A program made the position numbers and the translations under genes. Under the pieces are notes generated by a model. The model was given only the letters and a program-made list of their open reading frames with translations. It was not told the origin of the DNA and searched no databases. From Filobasidium wieringae (lineage: Eukaryota > Basidiomycota > Tremellomycetes > Filobasidiales > Filobasidiaceae): DNA of 64,000 nucleotides. This document shows positions 23,343 to 35,889 of the stretch, in pieces. Each line of letters starts with the position of its first letter. The stretch's first letter is position 1. The stretch covers positions 434,001-498,000 of the forward strand of contig BCIV01000007.1 of assembly GCA_001600055.1 (NCBI GenBank), given 5' to 3'.

Positions 23343-26300
23343 CTAATTCTTTCCGTCGACTATCCATTGACGATGTCCCACCCATCCTCCGTTCCCGAGC
23401 ACGAACCGATGCTTGACCAACGCGTCCGCTGGCGGTCGATCTTCAGGTTTCATCTCCAAACACCTCTGTACGAAATCGTACGCATGTTTCATCCTCCCAC
23501 CTCCATCGCTCTCCAAACCCTCCTCCCCTCGTTTCCCACTACATCGCTGCATCAAAGCCGCGTAAGGCTTGGTCCCCTCCCCCAGACCCGCCTGTGCCTC
23601 GTCTGCACTCAAGAATGGCGTTTCTCCGCAGATCAAGACGTACCCCACCACACCCAACGCCCAAACATCCTGTTCTTTACCCGAATANATCTCACCCCTC
23701 AGGATCTCCGGAGATGCGTAATCGAGTGTTCCAGAAAACGTATCCCATTTCCTGCCCGGTCTCCAGTGCGCCGCGCTCCCGAAATCGATCAATTGACAAT
23801 GACCTTGTCCGTCCAGGATCACGTTCTCGTCCTTGATATCCCGATGGACAATCCCGTTCGCATGCAAGAAACGTAAAGCATCTGAAAGTTGGCCGAGAAG
23901 CGAACGGATCTCGAACGGAGGAAGACCGTCTGGAGCGCTCTCCACCCGATCAAAGAGGTCCAATCCCGCTCCAAATCGGGGCATAACGACTACACATACG
24001 ATGAAACCTTGTCAATCTCCAGACGCTCTCCCGCGAAACAGACCGTTTGAACTCACGATAATAAAACTCCCTATCCTCGAAGAAGTCTAGCATCTTGCAA
24101 ACATTCGGATGACCCCTATTCTTCACCGTCTCGGCACTGATCCTCGCGTGCCATTCCATAGGATCCACATCCCCCGCCGTCAAACTAGCCAATTCAGAAT
24201 CCTCGGCTGTCTGGGGCATCGTATCCGGCGGCGGAATATCCAGAGCAGATCCCGGAGCTGGGTTTGTGAATGCGACCGGTGTGATGGAGCCGGTCTGAGA
24301 AGTAGGGGTTTCGGTCATAGGTGGAGTAGTAAAGTAGTCGATTTCTTGCTTGGTTACGGGGAGATCAGATCGAAGAGGATCCCATGGGAAAGGTCGGGGT
24401 GGTCTTTTATGGGGCACATTACGGAGCTGATCCATGACATGGACTGATCGAAAAAGAGAATATCAGACAAGGCCGGACCAATCAGTTATCAACCGGCACT
24501 TACTCTCGATTGGGATAGGTCCCAAGATTTTATGTCTGGAAAGAACAAGATCAGCTCGACCCAAGCCATTGAGCACGCTTGAAGACTCACTTTTTCCAGC
24601 AATCCGCCAAGATCCGACTCTTGATGATATATTTGATGATCACTTCATCGCCCATGGGCTCACCATCCCAGCCCCGTTGTCGAGCGCGTTTCACAAGTCC
24701 GTAAGCTCCCTTCCCAGCCTCACTGATGATCACGTAATCATCGATCCCATGACCTCCCATTCCCCCAGCTGTCTCGCCCAGAGGAGTCCCAGGCTCACTA
24801 GGCGCTCGAGTACTTGGCGCGATCGAGATCATCGAGTCTGACCGGTCACCGGGCTGAAGATAGTGAGGAACAGAGAGCAAGGGATGAGCGGAAGGTTCCC
24901 GAGACATTTCTGGTCTCGCAGCTGCCGGTTTCGAACTGCCGGTAGTGGTAAAGGGGGAAAACGCGCTCAAGAGGTTTGAATTGGGCTTGCGGTTCATAGG
25001 GTGAGAAGGCGGTAGAGCAGCAGGAAAAGCGAAAGGTTGGGGAGTTCGTCCAGCTAAGGACGATAATCGCTGCGATTGACGTCGTCGCGATGTTATGGGA
25101 GAGACAGGTCGAACAATGGATGGGGGAGAATTGCTCGGATGATTAGCAGAATAGGTTGGGGATCGAGAGTGAATCCGAGTTCCTGATCTCGAAGCTGGAT
25201 TCGAGTTGGGTTCGCTAAAAGACTCGGGTGGCGGTACAGTCGACGCGTGAAGTGGCGACGGTGCAACAGTAGGCTTGGCCGAGGTCATGCTTAGACCTCC
25301 GATCTGAGATACAGAAGAGCTCAGCTTCTTAGGTGATGTCGATTTTGGCTTTCGATCCCCTTGCAGCCCAATTGTTGGTTTTGGAATGTCCCCTAGATCA
25401 CCTGGAGACGATATCGATCGTCCCTCAAACAGAGCGGGTCTCAAACCCAATGTCTCGGTTGGTGAGGGTTCCGATTGAGTGGGGCTGGCGGGCGACAAGG
25501 CAGCCAGTCCACCTCCGTTCCCAATTTGTTTGATCCCCCAGCCTCTGGCCGGCTTCTGAATACCATTCTTCTCCACCTCTTCCCCAACTAGTCGGAACAA
25601 CCTCTCCCGTTCCCGTTCCTTTCGCTTAGGACCTTCTCCTGTCTCCCTCATACTCTGACTACGCCCTATGGTCATGGATGATTCCCCTATGGGTATGCCA
25701 ATTCCAGGTGAAATAGGATTCTGCGGAAGCTGAGGGCTCGTTTTGCGCGAAATGGGTTCAGAGCCAACCGCCTCTCTCTGCCGCTCTGCCTCTTCTAGTT
25801 GCATACCGATCAGTTTGGCGAACAAGTCGCCTTCCTCCAGTAAGGGAGGTGCAGATCTTGGCTCTTCTGGTATGGAGCTTCGTCGAGATGAAGCTCGAGA
25901 AGAAGTTCCCCTCAGTCCTCTTGTAAGCGTAGTCGTGCCAGACGTAGGTGGAGGAACCGTTAAAATGACGCTCTCTTCGTGGCCATCGTTTGCTATGCCC
26001 AAGGCATTACAGCCTGGCATCGACCGTGATCTCTCATTCTCATCGACAGCTCCCAGAACGTCTGCTGAATGTGTCCGGCTCAACTTCGGAACTGCGTTCC
26101 ACCCGAAATCTTCCATTCCCTCGCTATCAGTCGAACCCAAGCTCCTCTTTCTTTCCCGGTCACTATCACTTTCTCCCTCGACTCCTTCTCCGCCGAGATC
26201 CCGAAGGTGCTCAAAACCTAGCTCCCGCCACTCCTGAGTGGTGGGTGTAAGGATGACCAATCTCCCGTTCGCATTGACATCTGCACCCTTCAACATGGCA

Positions 26301-27358
26301 GTCGGAGAAAGACTTGGACTACCTCGCATAGGAATCGACCGGTCGCCGATGTCCAAATCCATATTTTGATTGGCAGTATTTGATGGCATAGTGAAATTTC
26401 TTCGGGCCAAAAGACTGCCGATCGGGCCGAAGGCGGAATGTAAGGAGGAATCGGGAAGGAGGAGGCTCGAATGTCTGGTAGGCGATGTTGAAGCAGACTG
26501 AGAATAGGGATGATGATGGTAGAACCTTGCGCTGCGAAATGAACGGGACTCAGGATCAATTTGAAAGCCAGGTAATTTCAAGTTCGTAATGGCTCACCTG
26601 TTATCAAGACTCATCCCAAAATCGTCTGAAGGGTTCATCAGATCCTCCATCTCTCCTTCGTCTTGATTCGCTCCCTTCATCGGTATAGACCGTGACCTCT
26701 TCCACCTTCCTTTCGTTTCTCTTCCGCTATAACCTAAATCATCAACGCTTTTACTCGTTGACATCGTGCTAGGTCCTCCTGCCCCTCTTGTTCTGACTGT
26801 AGACAAAAGGACGCCGCCTTGAGAAGAAGAAGAGGAGATGGGTACTGATGGACGATGTTTTCTAGCTTCACAAGGGGGTGGGATTACGTTTTTTGAAGCT
26901 GCGTCGGGTGGTAACTGCGATGAGGTAGCTTCAGGAGTCGAGGCGGAGTGCGTGATGATGGGCCGACTGGGGGATGCAGAACTGCTGGAAACCGTTGCTG
27001 GTCCATTTCGTAGTCGTCCTGAGAAGTAATCTGCTCCATCTCCTTCATATGTTGGTCTTCCTTTGGGAGAAGAAGAGTGTCGCTCTTCAGCAACGTTCGA
27101 GTTATCTATGGAGCTTGTCCGTCGCCCTCGGACGTTATCTCGGTGATCAGCGTCGATCCTATCTGCATCAGTAACAGAGACCAGCACGTTTGATGTAGAC
27201 TGTGGCACCCCTTGGTCCTTCATTCCATGGCTCTCTGGCTTTTCTTCCGGACTATAGTTGTTTTTGAAGAGTTGGCCAGTGAAACGCTTGGTGTAATCGG
27301 TCGGCTTTGACGAGCTAGCTTGATGCAAGGAGCCGATTGTGCCAACTTTCGCTGTCAT
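23343..27358 (-). CDS. PAS kinase-like serine/threonine kinase (Psk1/Psk2/PASK family)
   Basis: Exons 27358-26598, 26525-24591, 24535-24504, 24443-24057 and 23989-23343 give 1,253 residues in frame. About 850 residues of Ser/Pro-rich low-complexity sequence precede the kinase. The kinase has AGKGAYGLVKRA, VIIKYIIKSRILADCW, GPIPIEIHVMDQL, IVHRDIKDENVI, IDFGSA, FSGTLDYASPEIL and DVWALGVVGYVL. The IKYxIKxRIL and IPxEIHxxD combination is characteristic of PAS kinases, which couple nutrient state to glycogen and cell-wall glucan synthesis. I cannot see a PAS domain by eye in the N-terminal half. The sequence has one undetermined base (23688), which leaves one residue between RGE and YSGKEQD unknown. 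An insert of about 45 residues interrupts the lower kinase lobe in exon 4. Confidence 0.82.
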
Positions 27359-27978
27359 CGTCGTTCCTAATATCGCAATGGGACAGTAGACGTTATGGGT
27401 TGGCTGATCGAATGCTGTGCAAGGGTCGTAAAAAGGAAGGGAGAGACCTGGTTCAGAGGAGTCTGGTCGAGATCGCTCCAGTGGTGATCTTCAGCAATCG
27501 TCGTGAACAGTGTATGCCGCAGATGGACAGGTGCAATGGCAGGAATGTTACGACCGTAAGCCTACGAGCCTTTGAACTTATGTCTAGATATTCCCCTGGC
27601 CCAGGCTTGTGTAGTGGAACGAGAGGAAGATGAGGTGTGTGTAGTCGGTAGGCAAAAATTTCGGTTGAACGGTCGAGCGATCCCACTACTACACAGGACT
27701 GGGACCTGTGATCTCTACGGCGGAGTGGCGGGGGGGTATATGTAAGTATCGCAACCTGTTTAGCTACTACAGAGGTGAATCTACCAAGGGTCGCCTTCGT
27801 GTCAAACCACTTGTCCAAGTGCCAACCAGCAATAAACCCGTCGATATTGCACGTGGGGTCTCCTCGGCTCGATCTTAGCGCTTCACGATCGATCTACCCG
27901 CATATGCAAAATGGTATAGGGATGCATCTAAATACCACGTCGTGCTATTCCTGGCTAGATGCTACATTCATAGACTAC
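27359..27978. other. Intergenic region, PAS kinase-like promoter
   Basis: About 620 bp between the kinase start and the Lhs1 stop on the same strand. There is a poly-G/C patch near 27725. Short open frames here lack any recognisable motif. Confidence 0.35.
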
Positions 27979-30900
27979 CTACAGTTCCTCGTGTGGGGGA
28001 ACTTCAGGTTGAGGCTCGTCTGCTGCAACGGTTGTTGTAACTGTTGGCTCTGCATCACTTGTCGTAGTAGCTGACTCCGAGGCAGTCGCGGACTCTGTTG
28101 TCGCGCTCGTACTTGTGGTCTTGGGCTTGGCTTTGGGGATTCGTTTGTTTTGCAATCGAATGACCTATCAGACACAGCGCAGACTCGGTTAGCGATCTGC
28201 TGTTCATTCTTTCTTGGCCCGACTAAACTCACGGCCATTTGAAGGTTCTTGCCCTTCTCATTTAGGTCTTTGACGAAAAATACCGGGTCTTTGGTCAAGT
28301 CGTGCTCAATCACCTTGTACTGCTTCATCTTATCGGACATCCAAGCCTCATTCTCCTGCAGCCTTTCGAAAATATCATTCAATTCTTCCTCCGAATGACG
28401 CAGAGGCTCGTCTTTGGCGATGGATTCAGTCTGGTTCTTCTTAGCTTCGATAAAGAACATTCGGGCGCCGGACATGGCTTTCTGGAAGTCGTCAACAGCC
28501 TTAGGTCGGGCGATCGCTTCCTGGTAACGTTTGATGATCATCATCTCTGCGTCCCTATAAAACGAAAGCGGTCAGGACTCGGGCCGCTTGATCTCGGAGA
28601 CTCGAGGAGCTTACTCGAGGTGAGATCGTTTCCCCTTTAAAGTCTTCAAATCAGCCGTGTCTGCCTCTTCCGCCATCCATTCGAATGCGGCCTGAGCACC
28701 AGTTGACAAGAATTTCTGTTCCTCCGCAGTTGAAAACTTCTGCAGTGCATCAGATGAAGGGTCATCTCCGAGTAGCCCCGTCAAACGATACAGATATCCT
28801 TCGAGCAAGTTGCGAGCTTCAGCACGAGCGGAAATCTCAGCTTCAACGTTGTTGATTGCTGCGAGACTGTATGGGTACAGAAAACGGAGCGGGTGAGTAC
28901 AATTGAACTTGCCAACCAGGAGATGTCACTACTCACCGAGCCTTAGCTTGCTTCTTGACTTCAGCAGAGAGCGGCGTGATTCCCAAGTGGGTCTCAGTGA
29001 ACTTCAAAGCAACCTTTTTCTCCCTTTCACCCTTGTCCAATTCGTCCAAATCAGCCTCCAAATTCTTCAGGAGTTCCTCTGCCTCTTTCTCTTCCTTTCC
29101 GCTCCCAAACAACCCCTTGAGCTTGTCCTTGACGGATTCTTTCTCCTTAGGCTCGAGAGGGATATGGAGGACGGCATTGGCGGTTTGAATAAACCCACGA
29201 GAGTCGATACGCATGGTTAGCTTGATCTGGGAAGCGGCCATCTCGGTCTCGGTAAGGTTGGTCATGGCCTTGTCGATACCCTTGACTTCAACGTTTAGAA
29301 GCTGGCTGGGAGAAGGACTGTAGTAACGAAAAGGCTCAATCAGTCTGATCGGCAGTCACATCGAAATCACACTTACGCATCAGAACCGACGTAATTGAGG
29401 CTCAAGCTGAAAGAATCGGGTGATCCCGATTTGAGATCTTTAGCAAACGTCAAAACTTTCTTGGTAGAATGATCTGTTCCGGCAGGGAATAGGAAATCGC
29501 CCTTCTCTCGATCAACGACTTTCCATTCGGATGCCTTGTCCAAGACGTAATCGACATTCCATCCAAGTCCCTCCACTACCTTGAGACGGATTTTGCTCTT
29601 AACGCTGCGACCCTGGCTGGCACCATAGAATGCGGCACCCAAGACAGCAGCTTCATCAGTATTGACGTTCTGAGCAATCTTGTCTTCGTTTCCCTTCAAA
29701 GCGGACTTGACGGCAGCCTGAACCAAGGGTACTCGAGTATTACCTCCGAACAAGATCAAGGAATTGATGTCACTCTGAGCGAAAAAGGAAAGTAAGACAA
29801 GGCTAAGCATGTTTTCGTGAATGCTTCGGACTGACGATTGCTAGGCCAGCCTTTCGCAAAGCGTTGTCAATAGGACCAGTGAATTTTCCAGAAAAGCTAG
29901 TAGATGCATCTTCAAGCTGAGTTCGGGAAATTCTGGAGCGATAGTCCTCATCATTGATCAAGCTTTCAATCTATCGTGCAATAGAGCCTGGTCAGGTCCG
30001 TTCACTTGACTGATTGCCGACAGCCTTCTCCATTACTCACATTAACACTGGCCTCTTGATTGGCACTCAAGATTCCCTTCGCTCTTCCGGCTTCGCGCCA
30101 CAACTTCCTCATAGCCCGGTCGTCCGCCTTGACGTCTGCAACGCTCATGCCTAACTTCTCCGCTACATCCTTGACTAGTATTTCCCTTAAAGCCTGATCT
30201 ATCTGAACACCCCCCAGGGACGGCTCAGAAGCGGAAGCAACGACCTCAACAAACGTAGTAGGGTGTGCTTTAGGACGAAGTTTCGACTTTTTCCCGGATT
30301 TAGTGATGCTAGCAGGCGACTCCTCTAATACGTCGGCAGTATAAAAGGCAAGAACTGTCGCAGTGGTTTTCATCGCTCCCGAGTCATAGATGACGTCGAT
30401 CTGTGCTCCCCGTTCCTTCAAGCTCTTGCTGGTGTCGTTCGAGATCTTTGGGAACTGTCTTGTCATAGCATAGTTCAATCCGACCGCGGCTCCTTCGCTT
30501 ACAGCACCGACTAGATTGAGTCCAGCAACCTCGGCGGCATCCCTAAAAGCTCTCTTCTGATGTTGAGTAAGGTAGGCAGGAAGCGTTAAGAACAGATCGG
30601 TCACGGGTTCAGAGATTGCAGATGACGCCAGCGCTTTGATGTAATTCAGCTCGTGAGCGAGGATCTCTTCAGGTAGCCATGTCGTTCCAAATTCTCCGTT
30701 CTCTCCAGGGTTCAGAAGATGCGAAGGCGGAGATTGATGTGGGAAGTAGAGGGTTTGAGTGTCGAGATGCAAATGGGGCTGAACAGGATAGATTGAAGAA
30801 ATGTTGCTAGGTGGGGATGTTGTCAAGGCAAGTAGTGGTTTAACGTAGGGGAAATGGGTTTTAGGAAATCTTGTTGCCTGTACAACGGTATCGCAATCGA

Positions 30901-31240
30901 TATTCGTGAACACATTACGGGTATGATAGAGTGAGTATATGACTCACTGCGTTGACCGCTTCACCACCGAACACTCTTTCATCTCTCTTATATCCTACGA
31001 CACTCTGCATTTTCCTCTTGGAATCTAATCATTAAGATAGCTTACATAGTTCAGCTGAAGTTTTCGATCGAGTCGAAAAGTGCCGGCCTCACCTTTATCC
31101 AGAAGCACATCGAAGGGAATACCCGGTCCCACCAAAGAGGCTTTAGTCCATTCAGCGCCATAATCGACTGCTAACAGTGCCCCCAAGGCAGATGGGAAGA
31201 ATGCTACCACGAGCAATAAGATAGCTATAGGGCTTCTCAT
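27979..31240 (-). CDS. LHS1: ER-lumenal Hsp70-family chaperone (Lhs1/GRP170/HYOU1 type)
   Basis: Nine exons: 31240-31046, 31016-30948, 30877-30041, 29970-29836, 29774-29377, 29317-28937, 28866-28615, 28554-28233 and 28164-27979, giving 924 residues in frame. A signal peptide (SPIAILLLVVAFFPSALG) is followed by LLAVDYGAEWTKASLV, the Hsp70 phosphate-1 loop in its GRP170 form. Later come FLTLPAYLTQHQKRAF, AVSEGAAVGLNYA, VIYDSGAMKTT, GLAI and LILFGGNTRVPLVQ. A charged helical C-terminal extension follows, and the protein ends in HEEL, an HDEL-like ER retrieval signal. Lhs1 acts as nucleotide exchange factor for Kar2/BiP and aids translocation and folding. A perfect heat shock element lies 53 bp upstream. 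Confidence 0.93.
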
Positions 31241-31292
31241 ATTTGCTTGGTTTACTAAGTCGAGGGTCTCAATGACCCGTTGTTTCCCTTTG

Positions 31293-31307
31293 AGAATGTT
31301 CTTGAAA
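31293..31307 (-). promoter_or_regulatory. Heat shock element upstream of LHS1
   Basis: AGAATGTTCTTGAAA consists of three contiguous alternating nGAAn/nTTCn pentamers without mismatch. This is the consensus for Hsf1 trimer binding. It lies 53 bp before the LHS1 start codon. Direct binding is inferred from the match only. Confidence 0.65.
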
Positions 31308-34300
31308 TTTGGTAGCTTCCAGAGCTCGTGCAGCAGTCGTTCTCAAAGAGTGCAGCTGTGGCCTAATACCGTTCGACCTGTATCTATATTGGCTCTTGGT
31401 ACCTTGTGTGGTCTAACCTGACACGTTGACACTAAGTGCCACCCTGTGATTTTGTGGAACAGTCGAAACTAGAATGTTCGTGGGTATCGACTTCCACGTC
31501 TCTGGATCAGTCGTCACCTGCTTACGTAAGATTCTCACGTGACTGCTCCGTGTTTCAGGTCGAGCCCAAACCATACGCCTCCTTACAATTTATTATGAAC
31601 TTCTTCTCAACCCTATGTCGGTGATATGCATATGTATCATCCCTTTGCTTCCAATCTTAAAATTAGACCCTGTAGGTATGGACAGGTATCTGATTACCTC
31701 GAAGATTAGGGACCCCATTCTGAATAGTGATGGTGTGACGTCAGATACACATCAGCCTGTGCATGGTTCCTCACTCGGAGCAATCACCGTACTTGAGTCA
31801 ACAATATACTCTTATCTCTATACTGTGCGTCTATCAAAACAGCGTATGATATCGCAGGCGATCGTTACCACCTGATAGCCAAGTTGAGCTTCGACAAGTT
31901 TGCTTCGTCTCATGCCTTGACGATCTCGTCACTCAGTCTTGAATCCGGTCTCAGGGAATCCTGAGAGAACAGAAATAAAACACATGCCGCGTTAGGATGT
32001 GTTTTGACAGTAAGTGGATTTTCAGCTGAACAGAATTGACAACGGCTCCATGTGGATCTTAGGGTCGAATTTTAGCAATCAGTTCTCCCCGCCAGACTTG
32101 GACCATTCGATATCCTCACAGCACTCAGTGACGAACAAACTATACTGTCTTGCATCATGGGGCATGCAATCTCTAGCGTTATAATAAAGGATACTCGGCC
32201 GATCTGACTCCTTCTTCAAGGCGTTTGCTGTAAACTCGTTACTGCAAGACTAGGTCTCGTCCGCCGTTTTCATGCTGTCACAAGATGTCAAGTCACATTG
32301 GCCTTCAAGCCAAGGGTCTGCGGTCTCTCACGTTCGCATTTTAGGTTCGCAGCGACGCTTATGAAATCGAGTTAACAGCGTACCATCGACGCAACAGTGT
32401 ACCATATCGTCAGGTTGTTTTCCTGCAACTGCTATTCCTAGCCCAATTTGATCGGTTTCAGCACTCGTAGAAAGCGTGCAAAGCTACAGCATCATTTTGC
32501 GAGATTCCGTTACTCTATTGCATTTTTATGATCGACATGAAAATTGAAAGCGTCTCGAGTTCTTATTGACATGGGACCGACTGGACATGCTGGACATAGC
32601 GCTTTCCATCGCTATACGTTTCAGACGAGTTTGGGCAGCCTGAGACGACTGCGGCATCGGTGATGAAACAAGTACTTCCTCCGTCTTTGAAACATGCTTC
32701 GTTTCGACGCCATGCATGTTATGCGTGTCATGCGATCGGGATAGCTATCTTTACATCGACCACGTTCACGATTGTAAACGAGACATGATCTCTGAAACTC
32801 GGGGTTCTCGGTATCACTGCGCCTCTCGGAACCGACCGCGCGTACGTACGCAGATCTCGACCGAGTCCCCGTTCCTTATTTAATTTCCGCCCGCCACGAC
32901 CAGCCTTGCGAGCGTAGCAAAAGGTTCTAGCCGGTCCTGGAAGCGCCACGGATTCACCCTTGAAACGTAGCAGCTGGAACTGTATGATATAACCTACAGC
33001 CTGCGCCAAGTGGTTCAAGTCCAGGTTGACTTTGGGCTGGCCGGTCGGTATGTCGTCGGGTTGAACTCGTTTCGAGTGACCGCTTTAGTCAAACAAAAGG
33101 TTAAAGATCTTCGCGATCTTACTACGAGACCCCGTAAAACACCGCGGAGGGGGAGGCGCGTTTCACTCCTGTGGCGTGCTCACTAGTCCCTTCATCTACC
33201 GTAGAAGCAGCATTATCGAATAAGGTTCAAGACGCGATTGTCGATCGCTTGCGGACGAAAATAAACCCGCCAAGCCCAATAGCAGGAAGCAGATCGCGTG
33301 GGTTTCTGGAGATTGTCGGAACGCTTTGTTTCATGTCGACTGTCATGCTGCTCGACGGCATGGCGTACCTGTCTCAACGCTATACAGAGGTCCTAAAAGC
33401 TCAACAGATCGGCGCCTCGATCTGGTATTTTGTTATGGTTGTTCGAGGTTTTTTATCTGCACATGTATGAGCGAAATCTGACAGTCCCGGAGGTACGACG
33501 AACACAGGAGTGGATGTTGCCATCTCACGCGTCCCACGTCTCATGCATGTGAATACCATCATCCGTGTATCCACGGGACAATCCCAACATTCGGATAACC
33601 TGCAGTTTGATCCGAGGTGTCTGTTTAGCCAGATGGAATTGTTTTGATACATCCATGTAGCGAGACTAGTAATTACTGGTAATGAACATGACTGATCAGC
33701 GATCATGCGTTCATCCTTGTTGTTCCAGACGACCCGCCACGGTTTGTGGTTGTGCTGACATTTCGTCCCGGGTGCACGGGAAGCGCTTTCGCGAGCCGGA
33801 AGATACATAGTAGCGCACATCCTTGAGATCATGGTCCCTCTCCCTGTGAATTGTGAAACCGGTTTGCGCTGACGGTTTTATTCCGATACGTGCCTTGTTG
33901 TGAACAAAGAGATACACCTCGTTCAGATCTGGGACGTCGTACAGGTCTCCAAGATTGCGCCCCTGGACCAATCTCAACAGTTCCGACCGCCCATGCAGTG
34001 TAGTTACAGTTCGTGGCCATGACGTCTCAACCGGAAAGCGAGAGCGACCTCTGTCGAGCCCTAGGCACGAGACCACGACTCGCGGCTCGTCCGATGCGTA
34101 CCTATCAACCACAGCGGATGAGAAATAGTCCGAAGATTTGGATCGCTGACGAGTGACGTGATAGGAAAACCTCTCCCTGGGGCGTGTGACTCGGCACCAG
34201 GCACCGCTGGTTCCGCTCAAACGCGTGGAAGGGGGGCTGCCATTTGTTTGTCTCAGAAGTCGGATTTCAGTTGTGTTGTGGTAGCTTGGACGAGTTTGGT

Positions 34301-34380
34301 GGTTGTCCGATGGTGGGATCGTGATCTCGGTCTGGTGGTTCAATTCAGAGCACGAGCATAGTTGTGACTGGACGACTCGT
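31308..34380. other. Gene-free stretch of about 3 kb
   Basis: No open frame here has recognisable motifs or consistent splice pattern. The longest minus-strand frame (about 33711-34343) has an erratic composition unlike the neighbouring genes. I see no terminal repeats, target-site duplication, tRNA or satellite repeat. It could hold LHS1 upstream sequence, a non-coding RNA or decayed sequence. Confidence 0.4.
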
Positions 34381-35889
34381 ATCGAATCTCACTACTATCG
34401 CTTGCTGGTCAGACTTGGGATCGTTCTGCTCCAGATAGAGCAGATTGGTACATAACGCTCATTGAAACAACCCCCGGTCCAAGGTATCGCCATTCCCCCT
34501 TTCTGGATTGCTCCTGCTACAGCTACTACTAGCACCTTAATACAACAACGCCTTCGTCCAGCGCCGGTCGCTCTTCGTATCTTGTCAAATCATCACATCG
34601 AAATCCAAAGGAGGGCATTTCCATAGCCTCTACCTGAAACTTCTAGCTCGCTTCGGCTCTAATTTCTGGCATCAGCTTTCGAAGATCACTTGGTTCGGTT
34701 TCAGTCTTCATCAAGACAACAATCCATCAATCCATCAGATCGTTTCTCACTGGCTCGGTTCCCTTTCCTGGCATTGCTATCGATCCTTCCCCTTCCTCGG
34801 AGGCTCAGAATACAACTTTTGAGGAGATCAGAATCGCGAGACCACAAGCTAGCTTGATTCTTTTGGGACCGGACTCCTGAATCGCTTTGCAATCTCATCT
34901 TTGGTATGTCACTGATCGCCTCGAACGCCTCGCTTCTATGTCCGGGCGCTGATCTTCGTTGTCAATTGTTCACTCATCGCTGCATTTTCTTGTGCTTGCC
35001 GCTTTGCCGGTCGTTCCACACCTTGTCTTTCTGTACAACTGCGAATCCTCACGCGGTCCAAACCTCTTCACCTACGTTCCTCCTCTTCCGTACCCGCTCG
35101 ATACCCCATCCTTTCGTTCTTTTCTTCGCTCAACCCATATTCGGTAATCGGTGACCCCACCTCGAACCCGCCTTTTCTCCTTTTGTCTGGCACAATTGGG
35201 ATCATCAAACTTCAACTACCGCTCGACACAATTCGGACCTGGTCGTTCGCTACTCTCGTTCTCGTCGATCATCGCACGATTATCAATTCATCGGGCCCGG
35301 GACTTTGAAGGATAGTTGGGACTGGTTCTTCTTACACCTCCACAGCTTCTCACAAACGCAACTGGTATATATAATTCAACACTACGAAATTTTATTCGCC
35401 CTCTCAAGCGACTACATCATCTGCACACCCCTACGAAACACAACCCAATCGTATTCGTCGTACCAAACACTCGATTCTCGAATACAACAATCCTCTTATA
35501 ACGTCAACCGTCAACGTCACTTGCCTCCCCATCCCCTTTGTTTGCAGGTCATTCAAATATCAAACCCCCTTTCAAACTTGGACAACTACCTTTACGACCT
35601 ATAGTCACCCCTGGTATTTCTCCTCGTTTCGACAATCTCTCCTTTATCCGTTTCCCCATCTGCACGCCACGAGAAGGTTCATTCGCTAGAGCCTGCCTTT
35701 ATCTAGATATATAAGGATTGGTACCTTGTGAAAGGGTAAGTGATGAGCATCTTGACCACGGTTTGGGGTCAGAGACTACTTCTTGTCGATCAAGAGGGGT
35801 TGCTGATTAGATCTACATTCCTTTTGCCTACGCAGGCTTGAACAAAGGCTGAAACTTTTTCACATCGATCACTCGACTTTGACGATATC
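34381..35889 (+). promoter_or_regulatory. Probable long pyrimidine-rich leader of the downstream gene, with 5'-UTR intron
   Basis: From about 34380 the plus strand turns strongly C/T-rich (TTCTC, CCTCTT, CTACC runs), typical of long fungal 5' leaders. A canonical intron is visible at 35736-35835 (GGGTAAGTG to CTACGCAG), 55 bp before the next start codon. Several upstream ATGs open short frames, for example at 35305 (99 codons). The transcript start is not known. Confidence 0.45.

Noticed and set aside
33711..34343. 210-codon open frame on the minus strand
   Set aside because: Erratic composition, no recognisable motif, no introns in a genome where most genes have them, and no family resemblance.
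31308..34380. Transposon remnant
   Set aside because: Searched by eye for terminal inverted or direct repeats and transposase or reverse-transcriptase motifs; none seen.
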